64,000 nucleotides of DNA from Haloimpatiens sp. FM7315 (GTDB lineage: Bacteria; Bacillota; Clostridia; Clostridiales; Clostridiaceae), in the NCBI GenBank assembly GCA_041861885.1, contig JBGVUE010000001.1:2034001-2098000 (forward strand), in the 5' to 3' direction. Below, piece by piece: positions 25,791 to 35,109 of this stretch. Position 1 is the first letter of the stretch. Each line of letters starts with the position of its first letter. The notes under the pieces are model-generated. The model did no database searches. It worked only from the letters and a program-made list of their open reading frames with translations, and was not told the DNA's origin. A program made the translations under genes and the position numbers.

Positions 25791-25982
25791 TTAGCTGCCA
25801 TTCTTCATTTTTTGTATGAAATTGGTATAATGCTCTATCTGTGACTCGTAGCTTGTAGCTTGCTCATCGCTGTCGGTACTTACTCGGCAGTACGCTGCGA
25901 CTCTGAGTTTTGGCTTCTCTTCCATTTTTACAGTATTGCCTATACGTTTTCGTGCTGGAATAAATGTAATGCTCTTATTCAT
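25791..25982 (-). CDS. Large serine recombinase 1, N-terminal part with catalytic serine
   Basis: 63 residues with [18 protein letters not shown], the resolvase motif YxRVSxxxQ whose serine attacks DNA. GGGGTGAC precedes the ATG. After FIQK the frame breaks at the T6 run 25808-25813; the restored reading [19 protein letters not shown] leads into the ORF at 24418-25725. Its start overlaps the end of the 141-residue recombinase-like gene by 8 bp. Confidence 0.82.
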   Translation of the reverse strand: MNKSITFIPARKRIGNTVKMEEKPKLRVAAYCRVSTDSDEQATSYESQIEHYTNFIQKMKNGS

Positions 25983-26400
25983 TTTCTGTCACCCCACTTT
26001 CTATCAATCCATATGCATATTTTGCCTGTTCAAATGGATCTGTATATTTTAACTGTACCCTTGGCATTGTAAAATGCACCATTGGCTTTGGTTTTTCCTG
26101 CTTTTCAAGTTCTCGAATTCTTCCAAGAGAACCTGCCCTTGCAATTCTCATTTCTTCAGCTTTATCAAATGTTTCTTTATCAATTATGGAAGGATAGAAG
26201 TCATCCCCAAGGTAATACCTCTTTCTAAGCATCATTCCAGCACTACTATGAGTTAACTTTAATCCTGCATTTTCAGCCGCTACCTTAAGTGCCAATCCGG
26301 AAATATATCCTTTGTAAAAATTTCTAATATTTTCAGCTTGTTCTTCATCAACCACTGCTTTTCCATCTATAATTTTGTAGCCATAAGGTAAGTGTGCCAT
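25975..26400 (-). CDS. Small recombinase-domain protein without catalytic domain
   Basis: 141 residues that resemble only the middle of large serine recombinases: [32 protein letters not shown] matches the recombinase-domain start (shown by region, about residues 4-35), and [20 protein letters not shown] matches its DNA-binding part. The resolvase core is missing. It sits between two full recombinases with overlapping starts and stops, so it probably assists them as a directionality or accessory factor (inference). Confidence 0.7.
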   Translation of the reverse strand: MAHLPYGYKIIDGKAVVDEEQAENIRNFYKGYISGLALKVAAENAGLKLTHSSAGMMLRKRYYLGDDFYPSIIDKETFDKAEEMRIARAGSLGRIRELEKQEKPKPMVHFTMPRVQLKYTDPFEQAKYAYGLIESGVTENE

Positions 26401-27962
26401 TACGATTCCATCCTTTCCCTAAGTTCTAATCCACATTTTAATAGGAATATAATTTCCTCTCTTGAAACAACTGTAATCTTATCCACGTGGGCAAGGAATA
26501 CTTCATCTTCATACTCCTTCAGCATTTCATTTCCAGAAACATATTTTATTAGCTTTTCCAAAGCATCAAATTTTGTTCTATCACCACTTACTGAATGCAT
26601 CAGCTTGTTTTTTTCAGTCTCTAACATTTCTTTTTCCTGAATCAAGGTGTTGTTTTCACTGTTAAATAGTGCAGGTTCTAAAAGGCCACTTGCCATTAGA
26701 CTTGTAAGCACCTGCCTTTGTTCCATATTCTTTTCAAGCTTGCTTTCGTACTCTTGTATCTGCAGTAATCGGTCTTTATCATCTAGCCCTTGCAAGCTAC
26801 GAAGTAGCGGTCTTAGCACCACTTGATGTGCAAAAATCAGCTTATTCATCATTGTAAGAAAAGCCACCTTTATGCTATCGTCTGTGATATATTTCATGGA
26901 GCAGGCATCCTTATCTTCAATGTGATGGGTGCAACACCAAGCTACATATTTGCCACTGGGTTTATTATGAATTCTTCGTTTAAAAACACTACCACACTCT
27001 CCACATCTGATTTTCCCTGAAAAACCATAACGGTTTTGATAACGCTGGGTATTCCCACCATTGCCTTTTTCCTTACCACGCTGGCTCATAACTTCATTAG
27101 CTTTGTTAAAAACTTCGTGGCCTATGATTGCCTCATGATGGTCTTTACATAAATATTGGTCTTGCTCTCCATAATTTGTATGGCGATTAAAACTGCTATC
27201 TGTATATGTTTTTTGAAAAATAACATCTCCTGTATACTTCTCATTTCGGATAATCGCATTAATAGTTCCAGCAGTCCATTTACTGCCTTTTTTACTTTTA
27301 ACACCAAGTTCATTTAGTTCTTTTGCAATGGTATGGGTACTCTTTCCTGCAAGAGTATCTGTAAATATCTGTTTTACCACTTCTGCCTGCTCTGGCACAA
27401 TTACCATTTCTCTATTTATGTTTGCATATCCATAAGGAGGATAAGAAATTACATAGGTTCCATTTTGAAAACGCTTCTTAATGCTCCATTTTTCATTCTC
27501 TGAAATGGATACCGATTCGTTTTCCGCAAGACTACTTAAAATGGAAAGCATCAGTTCACTCTCCATAGAGCCGGTATTGAGATTTTCCTTTTCAAAATTA
27601 ATGTATACATTTAAATCAAGCAGTTTTCTTACTATCTCCAAACAGTCTGTTGTATTCCTGCAAAATCGGCTGATGGACTTTGTAATTACCAAATCAATCA
27701 TACCTTTTTCACAGTCTGCAATAAGAGAAAGCAATCCACTCCTGACTTCCTTTTTAGTGCCTGTGACCCCTTCGTCAAAATAAAGGCCTGCATACTCCCA
27801 TTCATCATTGGCTTTGATGTAATTTTCATAATGTACCTTTTGTGCATCAAGGCTAATAAGTTGTTCATCACTTGATGTAGATACTCTGCAATAGGCAGCA
27901 ACACGGATTTTCTTCTTGACTGATAACACTTTGGTATCGATGATTTTTGTTATCTTTTTCAT
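26400..27962 (-). CDS. Large serine recombinase 2 (complete)
   Basis: A 520-residue protein started at ATG 27960-27962 behind GAGGTGAG. It has the catalytic motif [32 protein letters not shown] and LAENESVSISEN (core), the recombinase domain (about 175-290), a zinc ribbon (CGECGSVFKRR...CC) and a long coiled coil (about 385-470). Such enzymes integrate phages or mobile elements at one att site without host factors. With recombinase 1 and the small protein it makes a three-gene module at the left prophage end. Confidence 0.92.
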   Translation of the reverse strand: MKKITKIIDTKVLSVKKKIRVAAYCRVSTSSDEQLISLDAQKVHYENYIKANDEWEYAGLYFDEGVTGTKKEVRSGLLSLIADCEKGMIDLVITKSISRFCRNTTDCLEIVRKLLDLNVYINFEKENLNTGSMESELMLSILSSLAENESVSISENEKWSIKKRFQNGTYVISYPPYGYANINREMVIVPEQAEVVKQIFTDTLAGKSTHTIAKELNELGVKSKKGSKWTAGTINAIIRNEKYTGDVIFQKTYTDSSFNRHTNYGEQDQYLCKDHHEAIIGHEVFNKANEVMSQRGKEKGNGGNTQRYQNRYGFSGKIRCGECGSVFKRRIHNKPSGKYVAWCCTHHIEDKDACSMKYITDDSIKVAFLTMMNKLIFAHQVVLRPLLRSLQGLDDKDRLLQIQEYESKLEKNMEQRQVLTSLMASGLLEPALFNSENNTLIQEKEMLETEKNKLMHSVSGDRTKFDALEKLIKYVSGNEMLKEYEDEVFLAHVDKITVVSREEIIFLLKCGLELRERMES

Positions 27963-28015
27963 CAACTCACCTCGCTTTCCGTTAGGTCACATATTACCTC
28001 TGAACTCTATATAAA

Positions 28016-28243
28016 TCAACGGATTGAGGGCATTATTTCTGCCAGATATGGCGAGAAAGTTTGCCTGTTTAACTCTGTGATTTTGTTAAATTCATCTAAA
28101 CTTATTAGTCCCTTTTCAAGGATAGATTTCAGTATCTTCTGAGCTAGAATATAATTATATTCCCGCTGTAATTCCTCTTGTGTATATACCTTCTTTGCCA
28201 CTATAGGCAGTTGATGTTCCTCTGTGATTTTTGTAACCTGCAT
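28016..28243 (-). CDS. Small SHOCT-like protein of the recombinase module
   Basis: 75 residues ending ILAQKILKSILEKGLISLDEFNKITELNRQTF (about residues 32-63), a SHOCT-like short C-terminal domain often found beside serine recombinases. GGGAGGAT precedes the ATG. A GTCC-box element (28285-28315) lies about 45 bp upstream, so it is probably the first gene of the recombinase operon and under phage control. Confidence 0.65.
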   Translation of the reverse strand: MQVTKITEEHQLPIVAKKVYTQEELQREYNYILAQKILKSILEKGLISLDEFNKITELNRQTFSPYLAEIMPSIR

Positions 28244-28284
28244 AACTTATCCTCCCATCCTTGAGGATTAATCCCTCTAACTTC

Positions 28285-28315
28285 CTAAGGACAAAAATAA
28301 TTGATTTGGACGGAT
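28285..28315 (-). promoter_or_regulatory. GTCC box 1, upstream of the recombinase operon
   Basis: On the minus strand: aTCCGTCC, then TTTGTCCTTAG, with the two GTCC cores exactly 19 bp apart start to start. The same element occurs at 59425-59455, 59644-59674 and 59724-59754, always upstream of a transcription unit and in the same orientation to it. Confidence 0.65.
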
Positions 28316-28320
28316 TTTTT

Positions 28321-28370
28321 ATAAAAAAGAAAAAAGCCTGCAAGAATCTCCGAAAAGAATCCTACAGGCT
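28321..28370 (-). terminator. Terminator after the lysis genes
   Basis: The minus strand has agcctg..ggattc, an 8-nt loop, gattctt.gcaggct, followed by TTTTTTCTTTTTT. It lies 58 bp after the amidase stop and insulates late genes from the recombinase operon. Confidence 0.85.
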
Positions 28371-28427
28371 GTCATTCAATTAATATTCAGTTAAACCTTT
28401 GTGGTGTATTTTAGGGCGAACAGCTAC

Positions 28428-29108
28428 TTAATTAAAAATCATAATACAAGCATCAAATCCTGATGACTTTAACTTCTTAACTTGCTTTTCTGCATTTTCT
28501 CTTACTGAATAGGAACCGGCCATTACTCTATAAAGAGTTTGACCACTTTCAGCTTGAGTTGGTGCTGAAACTTCAATGTAATCAACTCCTACTTGTGCTA
28601 ATATTGCTTTTGCTAATCCCTTAATTATTTCACTTCTCTTACTATCAAACAAAGCATTGTCCCCACTATTATCAATAAAGCCTATCTCAACAAGAACAGC
28701 TGGAGCCTTAGTTTCTCTTAACACATGATAGTTAGCTTCTTTAACTCCCCTATCTGTAAAACCTAAGGCTACAAGAGAAGTTTGTATCTTCCCAGCCAAA
28801 CTTTTAGATTTTGCTCTTGCATTTAAATAAGTATAAGTTTCAACTCCTCTTGCTACCTCTGGCTTAAAGCCATTCCTATGAAAGGATATGAAATAATCAT
28901 AGGTATTTCTATTTTCAAAATTACTTCTATCATTAAGGCTTACTGTAGCATCTGAAGATCTTGTTTCATCAACTGTAACTCCATACCTTTTAACTTCTTC
29001 CGCTACTGCTCTACCTATACTTAATACATCATCACTTTCCTTTCTGCCGTTATAACAAGCTCCACTATCTTCCCCACCATGTCCATAATCAAAACATAAT
29101 CTACTCAT
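28428..29108 (-). CDS. Endolysin: Amidase_3 N-acetylmuramoyl-L-alanine amidase with SPOR domain
   Basis: 226 residues. The Amidase_3 zinc site is visible: DYGHGGEDSGA (H), RKESDDVL (E), FISFHRNGF (H) and VLVEIGFIDN (catalytic E). Residues about 185-226 (LYRVMAGSYSVRENAEKQVKKL) form a SPOR domain, which binds denuded glycan strands. It cleaves the amide between muramic acid and the stem peptide during lysis. It overlaps the holin gene by 8 bp and has a strong AGGGGGAG site. Confidence 0.92.
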   Translation of the reverse strand: MSRLCFDYGHGGEDSGACYNGRKESDDVLSIGRAVAEEVKRYGVTVDETRSSDATVSLNDRSNFENRNTYDYFISFHRNGFKPEVARGVETYTYLNARAKSKSLAGKIQTSLVALGFTDRGVKEANYHVLRETKAPAVLVEIGFIDNSGDNALFDSKRSEIIKGLAKAILAQVGVDYIEVSAPTQAESGQTLYRVMAGSYSVRENAEKQVKKLKSSGFDACIMIFN

Positions 29109-29508
29109 TCTTCTCCCCCTTGTTTAGCTGTGCTAAAATATCTTGAAGCTTTTTAGGTACTGGTAAGCCTATTTTAGCTGAGTTTTCTATAATACTTATT
29201 CCTTCATTGGACACATAAAAGAAAATAGTAGCAGTACGAATTGCACTACCGTTCTTAATCAAATGAACATCCACAATATTTCCTATCCCTACAAATACAA
29301 AAATAAGTACCTTTTTGAAAATCCCTCTGAAGCCTACCTCACTTGATAGCTTTTTCTCTAGCACTGCTACCATAAGTCCTGTCAAATAATCAATAACAAC
29401 AAAGGTAATCAGTGCATACATAAAACCATCAACCCCTCCTAAAAAATAGCCTATATATCCTCCCACCGCTGTAAAAAACATCTGTACATATTTTATTGTG
29501 TTTTTCAT
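29101..29508 (-). CDS. Phage holin (phi29-like/TcdE-type, Phage_holin_4 family)
   Basis: 135 residues; the ATG at 29508 behind GGAGAGG is preferred to the GTG at 29514. Three to four hydrophobic segments (MFFTAVGGYIGYFLGGVDGF, ALITFVVIDYLTGLMVAV, VLIFVFVGIGNIVDV) carry the family hallmark YALITFVVIDYLTG; the C-terminus is charged (KKLQDILAQLNKGEKNE). It makes membrane lesions that release the amidase. Confidence 0.88.
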   Translation of the reverse strand: MKNTIKYVQMFFTAVGGYIGYFLGGVDGFMYALITFVVIDYLTGLMVAVLEKKLSSEVGFRGIFKKVLIFVFVGIGNIVDVHLIKNGSAIRTATIFFYVSNEGISIIENSAKIGLPVPKKLQDILAQLNKGEKNE

Positions 29509-29616
29509 TTTCACCTCTCCTTATACCCCCTGTATGTCCCAACACAGGACTGTATTTTATTTATTCTATATCTAGACTATATAATGAAATAATGGTTGTT
29601 TAGCTGCCTATTTATT

Positions 29617-31305
29617 TTAATAGTTATCTTCCCCATAATTAATTAAATCCACTTCAAACATATATTGAAGCTTCATAGTATTTGCTTCAGTTTTCTCAAC
29701 AGGTTCAACGAGTTTAGTGTGTGCTCCAATAGGTTTGCTTGTTAAAAGAGTTTGGATACAAAATTGTACATAATCATTGTAGGGATAATTATATCTGCTT
29801 ATCCATCTATCGGTGCCAAGAACATTATGATAATAATAATTATTAACCCCCTCTTTAAATCTAAAATAGCCTTTATTAGCTTCTAGCAAATTCCCTTGAA
29901 AATTTATAACTTGATAAAAATCTGTTCCTCCTTGTATACTTGCATAATAGAGATATATTTTATTTGCACTTCTATTAAATTCGTAAATATAGCTACGCCT
30001 TTCAATATTTCCACTATCCATTCCCTTTTTTCCAAACCAAGTACAATTGCCTATTTTAGGTTTAATATTCATATCTTGAACCTTTTTACCTGATGAGTCT
30101 ATTCTAATCCATCTATTTGTATAAACAGTTTCATTAAATTGAGAATCTGTTTTTGATGTATATCCTATAATATCTATACAACCATCAATATAAATTCCAC
30201 TGTCTGAAACTTGCTTATAAATAAAAGGGGTATCCTCATTTGTGTCTTTATATGTTTGACTCATATTTATATCAACACAGCTTAGCTGAACTCCCATTTT
30301 TGTCCACACATATATTCTTATATAATAATCACTATTAATGTTATAAACATAATACCCAACAAAAGTTACTTCTCCATCTGCCTTTATATATGGGCATACT
30401 TGACTAATTCCATCGTATTTTCTTACTGAATGACTACTTTCAATATTTAAAGCACTTCCTTCTGAATTTAAAAGCTTAACCGCCTTATCCCAATCCACAA
30501 CATCATTATTACTTATATCAAATGGAATCATAATCCAATTATCTTTTAAACTATCTGGAAATTGAACATAACTTGATAGTTTTATGTTTCTTTCATTTGA
30601 ATCAGCTAATATCCAGCCTTTTGTTGGACTTGTAAAATGTATATCTGTTGCATAAGAAAATAAAATATTAATTGCCCAATACCTTGTAGGGTTTGTATTA
30701 CTATATATCCTATACTCTGAATCTTCTTTTTCCCTTCCATAAATTACAGGTCCTAAATAAAAATAATCTTTATCATCAGGATCATCTTCCGCCCAGTAAA
30801 TACTTTCAATTTTCCCATTTGAAGCATGAGTCGGAAAGTCAAATACAAAATTCATCTTTATTTTAGAATCAGTAACTTCAAATTTTGTTTCTACTCTATT
30901 TATAGTTCCTCTTCTAGTATCATTACCTGAATAAGTATTATTTCTATGAGCGTAGCCTATAACATTTCCCATAACTCTCTGCTCATTAATATTCTCCGGT
31001 TTATCACAATCAGTAAGATAAATATAATCAAACCAGCTATAATTATCACTCTCATTTCTATTTCCAGAACCCATAATTCCACAGACAAAATGCTGTAAGA
31101 AAATATTATTAAAAAATAAATCCGGTATTAAATTTTCTGTGTATGCCTCTTTTATTTTTTTCTTAGTTTTTGCATTAAAAAGTTCTAATAAAACCTTTCC
31201 TTTAATACCTCTAAGCCTTTTTTCCTTTTTATTTTCACAAATCTCACCTGTAATTAAATCCTTATTGTATGCTATGCTTTCATATGGTTGCCCTTTTACA
31301 AACAT
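29617..31305 (-). CDS. Tail fibre / receptor-binding protein candidate
   Basis: A 562-residue, aromatic- and asparagine-rich, beta-type protein with no domain that I recognise. It is the last structural gene before the holin, the usual place of a receptor-binding or tail tip protein. AAGGAGGG precedes the ATG. The moron at 38330-39088 has a similar residue composition but no clear identity. Confidence 0.6.
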   Translation of the reverse strand: MFVKGQPYESIAYNKDLITGEICENKKEKRLRGIKGKVLLELFNAKTKKKIKEAYTENLIPDLFFNNIFLQHFVCGIMGSGNRNESDNYSWFDYIYLTDCDKPENINEQRVMGNVIGYAHRNNTYSGNDTRRGTINRVETKFEVTDSKIKMNFVFDFPTHASNGKIESIYWAEDDPDDKDYFYLGPVIYGREKEDSEYRIYSNTNPTRYWAINILFSYATDIHFTSPTKGWILADSNERNIKLSSYVQFPDSLKDNWIMIPFDISNNDVVDWDKAVKLLNSEGSALNIESSHSVRKYDGISQVCPYIKADGEVTFVGYYVYNINSDYYIRIYVWTKMGVQLSCVDINMSQTYKDTNEDTPFIYKQVSDSGIYIDGCIDIIGYTSKTDSQFNETVYTNRWIRIDSSGKKVQDMNIKPKIGNCTWFGKKGMDSGNIERRSYIYEFNRSANKIYLYYASIQGGTDFYQVINFQGNLLEANKGYFRFKEGVNNYYYHNVLGTDRWISRYNYPYNDYVQFCIQTLLTSKPIGAHTKLVEPVEKTEANTMKLQYMFEVDLINYGEDNY

Positions 31306-31320
31306 GCATTGGCTCCCTCC

Positions 31321-32490
31321 TTAATTGTATAAAATTTTTAATTTCCTTAATTTACAAATATCATTTAAAGTTGGTTTTTGAAAAATATAGGCAAACCTTA
31401 ATTTTCTCTTTGTGTTTAACAAATTATTAAGTGCTTCGTAATCTATATTTAATTGACTTGAAGGAGTTATTCCATTATTTAAAAAAGCAGCAGTATTATT
31501 TATATCTATCACTTCAAATTTAGCTGAACTAGAATTGTAGGTTAAAAAACTTACTCCCTCATCTACACTTAAAGCTATTTTTATTTTTCCATTAGTTGTT
31601 ATATCATTTCCATTAGAATCCTTATTTGCATAACTAAAAATCACTTCTATTCTGCTTATACTCTTACCTTCATGTATATAAAAGTCACTTATTTGACTTA
31701 ATACTTTGGGCTTACTTGTAACTGTTTCTAGTATCTGAAACTTATAGTCCTTCTTATTTTCCTTAACCTCTGGGTTGTCTGTATAATAATAAAGTGCTGG
31801 AGAACTATCTACTAATCCTTCCATAGAAGCAGGAATAGTATCTACTCCAAATGTTTTAAACATATCCTTTGTAAGTGGCAACTCTCCAATCTTAATCCAT
31901 GTTGGAACTCCATTTATAGTCTGATAATTTTTAACCCCTTCACTATCCACCATTAAATATTTGCTAACGCAAGAAATATATGAACCTTCTTGTATTACAT
32001 AGTTCTTTCCTGCCAAATCTAATGGTGTAAAAATATAAGATTTTCCTTCTACAAGTGTTAATGTTTGAGTTCCTATTCCTGGGTTAACAAAAGTATTTGT
32101 TCCATTGTTAGGTATCTTTTCTATAACTAATCTTATAATTCCAGTTTCAAACAAAGATAGCTCCCAAATTAAATCACTATTTTCCATAATGACATAAGAA
32201 TTGTTTCCTTCAAATCTGACTCTAAACAAATTAATTTCATGCTCTACTTCCTTTGCATAAAACAAGTTGTTATAACTTGCATCTCTTCTATTTATGCAAA
32301 GCTGTTCACTTTCTACTCCAAAGCCAATCCAGGTATTACCACTTGTATATAATTTTCTTATTGCAGTACCATTATAATTAAAATTGAATCCTATATCAGG
32401 AAGAGTAACAGTAGAGTCATCGTTTCTAGTACCAAATAGAACCATTCCTTGATTTCCTTTAGAAAGTGTAATTGCACTTGTTACTGGCAT
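31321..32490 (-). CDS. Baseplate or tail-tip protein (unknown family)
   Basis: 389 residues. The N-terminus (GLPDIGFNFNYNGTAIRKLYTSGNTWIGFG-like region, about 30-60) suggests a beta-sandwich, and it ends with LRFAYIFQKPTLNDICKLRKL. No enzymatic motif. It overlaps the end of the tail-associated protein gene by 32 bp with AGGGGGAG in front, so it is made with the tail tip proteins and probably lies between the Tal protein and the fibre. Confidence 0.55.
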   Translation of the reverse strand: MPVTSAITLSKGNQGMVLFGTRNDDSTVTLPDIGFNFNYNGTAIRKLYTSGNTWIGFGVESEQLCINRRDASYNNLFYAKEVEHEINLFRVRFEGNNSYVIMENSDLIWELSLFETGIIRLVIEKIPNNGTNTFVNPGIGTQTLTLVEGKSYIFTPLDLAGKNYVIQEGSYISCVSKYLMVDSEGVKNYQTINGVPTWIKIGELPLTKDMFKTFGVDTIPASMEGLVDSSPALYYYTDNPEVKENKKDYKFQILETVTSKPKVLSQISDFYIHEGKSISRIEVIFSYANKDSNGNDITTNGKIKIALSVDEGVSFLTYNSSSAKFEVIDINNTAAFLNNGITPSSQLNIDYEALNNLLNTKRKLRFAYIFQKPTLNDICKLRKLKILYN

Positions 32491-34405
32491 ATTTTCTCCC
32501 CCTAACTTTGTTTAAATTTATAGAAATTGATATTAAATCTTTATACTTACTTTTATCTGGAACCTTAGTGGCATAAATAACTCCACTACCTAAATCCTGA
32601 ACAAATCCACCTTCACTTGATAAAATTGGTTCTTTTAAAACAGCTCTATTATAATAGTCATAAGTCCCATCTTTATTTTCATCAAAATCAGAGCTGAAAT
32701 TAAGCCATTCTCCATCATATGAATATCCTATACTCTTTTCTGCTGTAAATTCTTCTATAATTCCCATAACACTTAAATTAACATTAGCTACCTTATTTTC
32801 GATATCACTAATTTTGAATCTATTATTAAAATTAATATAATTGAAGCTTTCCATTGAATTTGATAAAGTATCTGATATCTTTTTGAAAGAAAAATCTTTT
32901 TTTACAGTGAATCTATTAAGTTTTATATTAAACAAATTATATAAAAAGGTATAAACTACTTCCGCTCTTGGGATACTTGCACTAAGTCCTCCCTCAAGAT
33001 CTCTTCCTTCAATGCTTACCTGAAGATTATTCTTCTGAATAGTAAAGTTTCCGTTAGAAACTTTAAGCTCTACCATAAAAGTATGGTTTCCCCCTATAAC
33101 CTGTGGCATTGCTAATGGTAATCCTATAACATTATCTCCTGTAGCTAATTTTTGAATAGGCTTAAAATCGTAGTACTTCCCATCTAAAGAAAAAAGAATT
33201 GATAAATTACAATTCTCACTTGCTTTTCCTGTCATGGTGATATTACAATTTAAGTTTGTATCTGCTTTTGTTGTTATTCCTATAATCATTGCTGGATAAC
33301 TGCTTTGTGTGATTGTAATGATATCAGCATTTTTCTTAATAATTACACTACTTAAAGTGCCACTTATAGCACTGTTTATTTCCTCTAAAAGCTTACTGGT
33401 ATCTAGCTTTTCAATAATTGTGTTTAAAGGATCACCAAGCTCTATTTTTGTATTTATAGGATTAATTAAATCTGTGTTTTTCTTTATAACCCTTAAATCA
33501 GTTGTTACTTTTATCTTTTCATTCCTTACCTTTACAAAATCACCAACCCCTACTTCAGTAAGATGATTATAGTTTCTATATTCTTCTGTTTTACTAAGCT
33601 CCATAAAATCTATTGTTATAAATATTTTAGGTTTAGAAACCTTTTCTGATGCTTCAATAGCTTTAGCTCTAAGACTTTCTACATCTTTACATTCTTTAAA
33701 TTCAATCTTTTTAGTTATAGGATACGGCAGAAGCTTTGCTCTTTCACCTTGTACTTCTATATATCTCTCTGGTAGCAATAAATTATTTGCCCCTACTGCA
33801 TATATCCTTGTAGCAAGTTCACTGGTATCCTCAATAACCTTCATTCCTTTTATGTTTTTACCGTATTTTATTAAGATCCCATTATTTTCACCAATGGACT
33901 CTTTTATCTCTATATTGAAGTTATCTCTAAAAAGTTCTCCGCCATAGATTTCTATTAATCTAAAAATAGCATCTACAGCATTAACCTCTTTAACAGCAAA
34001 AGGCGCTATATTCTCTTCTAATGCCTTAAATAAAAATAACCCTTGAAGTTCTGGTGGCATTGTTCCTTCAAGAGCCTCTTTCATGTTTGCATTAAGTATT
34101 TTAGATGATTCTATAAAGTAAAAGGCAAGATCATAAAATATATGTCTTGCCCAAACTCTAACCTTACTTATCTTGTCTTGTGTTCTCTCTACCTTATATA
34201 TTCTAAAAAGCTGTCCATCAGCTTTAATAATATTGAGTTCTTCTAAATACTGTGCTTTTTTAGATACAACAGGGTATTCAATTTCTAAACTGTAATCTCC
34301 ATTTAGTTCTTGATTTATCTCCGCAATAAGGCATTCATCTAAAACAGCAAGTCCGTTATTATCAAAATTTTCTCTAGCTGTCTTCTTATCATATACATAA
34401 ATCAC
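32459..34405 (-). CDS. Tail-associated structural protein (Tal / prophage endopeptidase tail type)
   Basis: About 648 residues from a GTG at 34403-34405, overlapping the Dit stop by 1 bp. The N-terminal 330 residues have the phage minor structural protein pattern (VYDKKTARENFDNNGLAVLDECL, RIYKVERTQDKISKVRVWARHIFYDL), the gp27/T4-like fold that caps the tail tube. A beta-rich C-terminal region follows. No peptidase residues are evident. It acts with Dit as the hub of the baseplate. Confidence 0.8.
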   Translation of the reverse strand: MIYVYDKKTARENFDNNGLAVLDECLIAEINQELNGDYSLEIEYPVVSKKAQYLEELNIIKADGQLFRIYKVERTQDKISKVRVWARHIFYDLAFYFIESSKILNANMKEALEGTMPPELQGLFLFKALEENIAPFAVKEVNAVDAIFRLIEIYGGELFRDNFNIEIKESIGENNGILIKYGKNIKGMKVIEDTSELATRIYAVGANNLLLPERYIEVQGERAKLLPYPITKKIEFKECKDVESLRAKAIEASEKVSKPKIFITIDFMELSKTEEYRNYNHLTEVGVGDFVKVRNEKIKVTTDLRVIKKNTDLINPINTKIELGDPLNTIIEKLDTSKLLEEINSAISGTLSSVIIKKNADIITITQSSYPAMIIGITTKADTNLNCNITMTGKASENCNLSILFSLDGKYYDFKPIQKLATGDNVIGLPLAMPQVIGGNHTFMVELKVSNGNFTIQKNNLQVSIEGRDLEGGLSASIPRAEVVYTFLYNLFNIKLNRFTVKKDFSFKKISDTLSNSMESFNYINFNNRFKISDIENKVANVNLSVMGIIEEFTAEKSIGYSYDGEWLNFSSDFDENKDGTYDYYNRAVLKEPILSSEGGFVQDLGSGVIYATKVPDKSKYKDLISISINLNKVRGRKYASNKCNYTF

Positions 34406-35109
34406 TATAACCACCGCCAATTTGGAACTACTTCTATTTTAGTAACACTTCCAGTCCACTCAAATTTATTTGAGCCTGTTTTTAAGGTTATAAACTCACC
34501 ATTTACCTTACTATTTAAGTTATCTTCTGCATCATTATAAGCATCTTGAATGACAGAATCTAAGATGATTTTTCCTGTTATATCATTTAAAATTACAGTA
34601 GTTTCATTAGCCTTAAGGCTTATTTTTCCAGAACCATAAACTGATATTATTGGTTCACTTTTAAGTGTTCCTGGATTTATTATTGAAGTTCCATTTTGAG
34701 TTATAGTAAAAATGTTATTCTGCACAGAATATTTAAAGGGTCTGCAATTAAATATAATTGGAAAAACAGATGTGTATTTAAATACTTGTTTAAAATCTAT
34801 AGCATTAACTACTTGTGCTTTATATTTTTTATCATCTTGAAAACTAAATACTAAATCATTTTCTCCTAATCCAAATAACCATGCCTTTATATTATCTATT
34901 TTTCCAGCTATATTTTTCCCTTTAATACTACATTCTACTGCAATTGTTATATCACTAAATGTGCTCTCATCATATGTAAGTGTTGAATCTCTACCTGGAA
35001 TATCAACATATGATACTCTTCGCTTTGGTGATGGCAAAGATGGTCTTTTAGAAATGGTAATGCCATAATCCTGAAAACTATTCTTGCCACCAAAATTGAA
35101 ACTAAGCAT
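34405..35109 (-). CDS. Distal tail protein (Dit family)
   Basis: 234 residues with the family start LSFNFGGKNSFQDYGITI and SYVDIPGRDSTLTYDES, followed by an OB-like C-terminal domain. Dit rings join the tail tube to the Tal protein. The start overlaps the tape measure stop by 1 bp (stop and start share a base), a tight coupling that recurs in this module. Confidence 0.85.
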   Translation of the reverse strand: MLSFNFGGKNSFQDYGITISKRPSLPSPKRRVSYVDIPGRDSTLTYDESTFSDITIAVECSIKGKNIAGKIDNIKAWLFGLGENDLVFSFQDDKKYKAQVVNAIDFKQVFKYTSVFPIIFNCRPFKYSVQNNIFTITQNGTSIINPGTLKSEPIISVYGSGKISLKANETTVILNDITGKIILDSVIQDAYNDAEDNLNSKVNGEFITLKTGSNKFEWTGSVTKIEVVPNWRWL

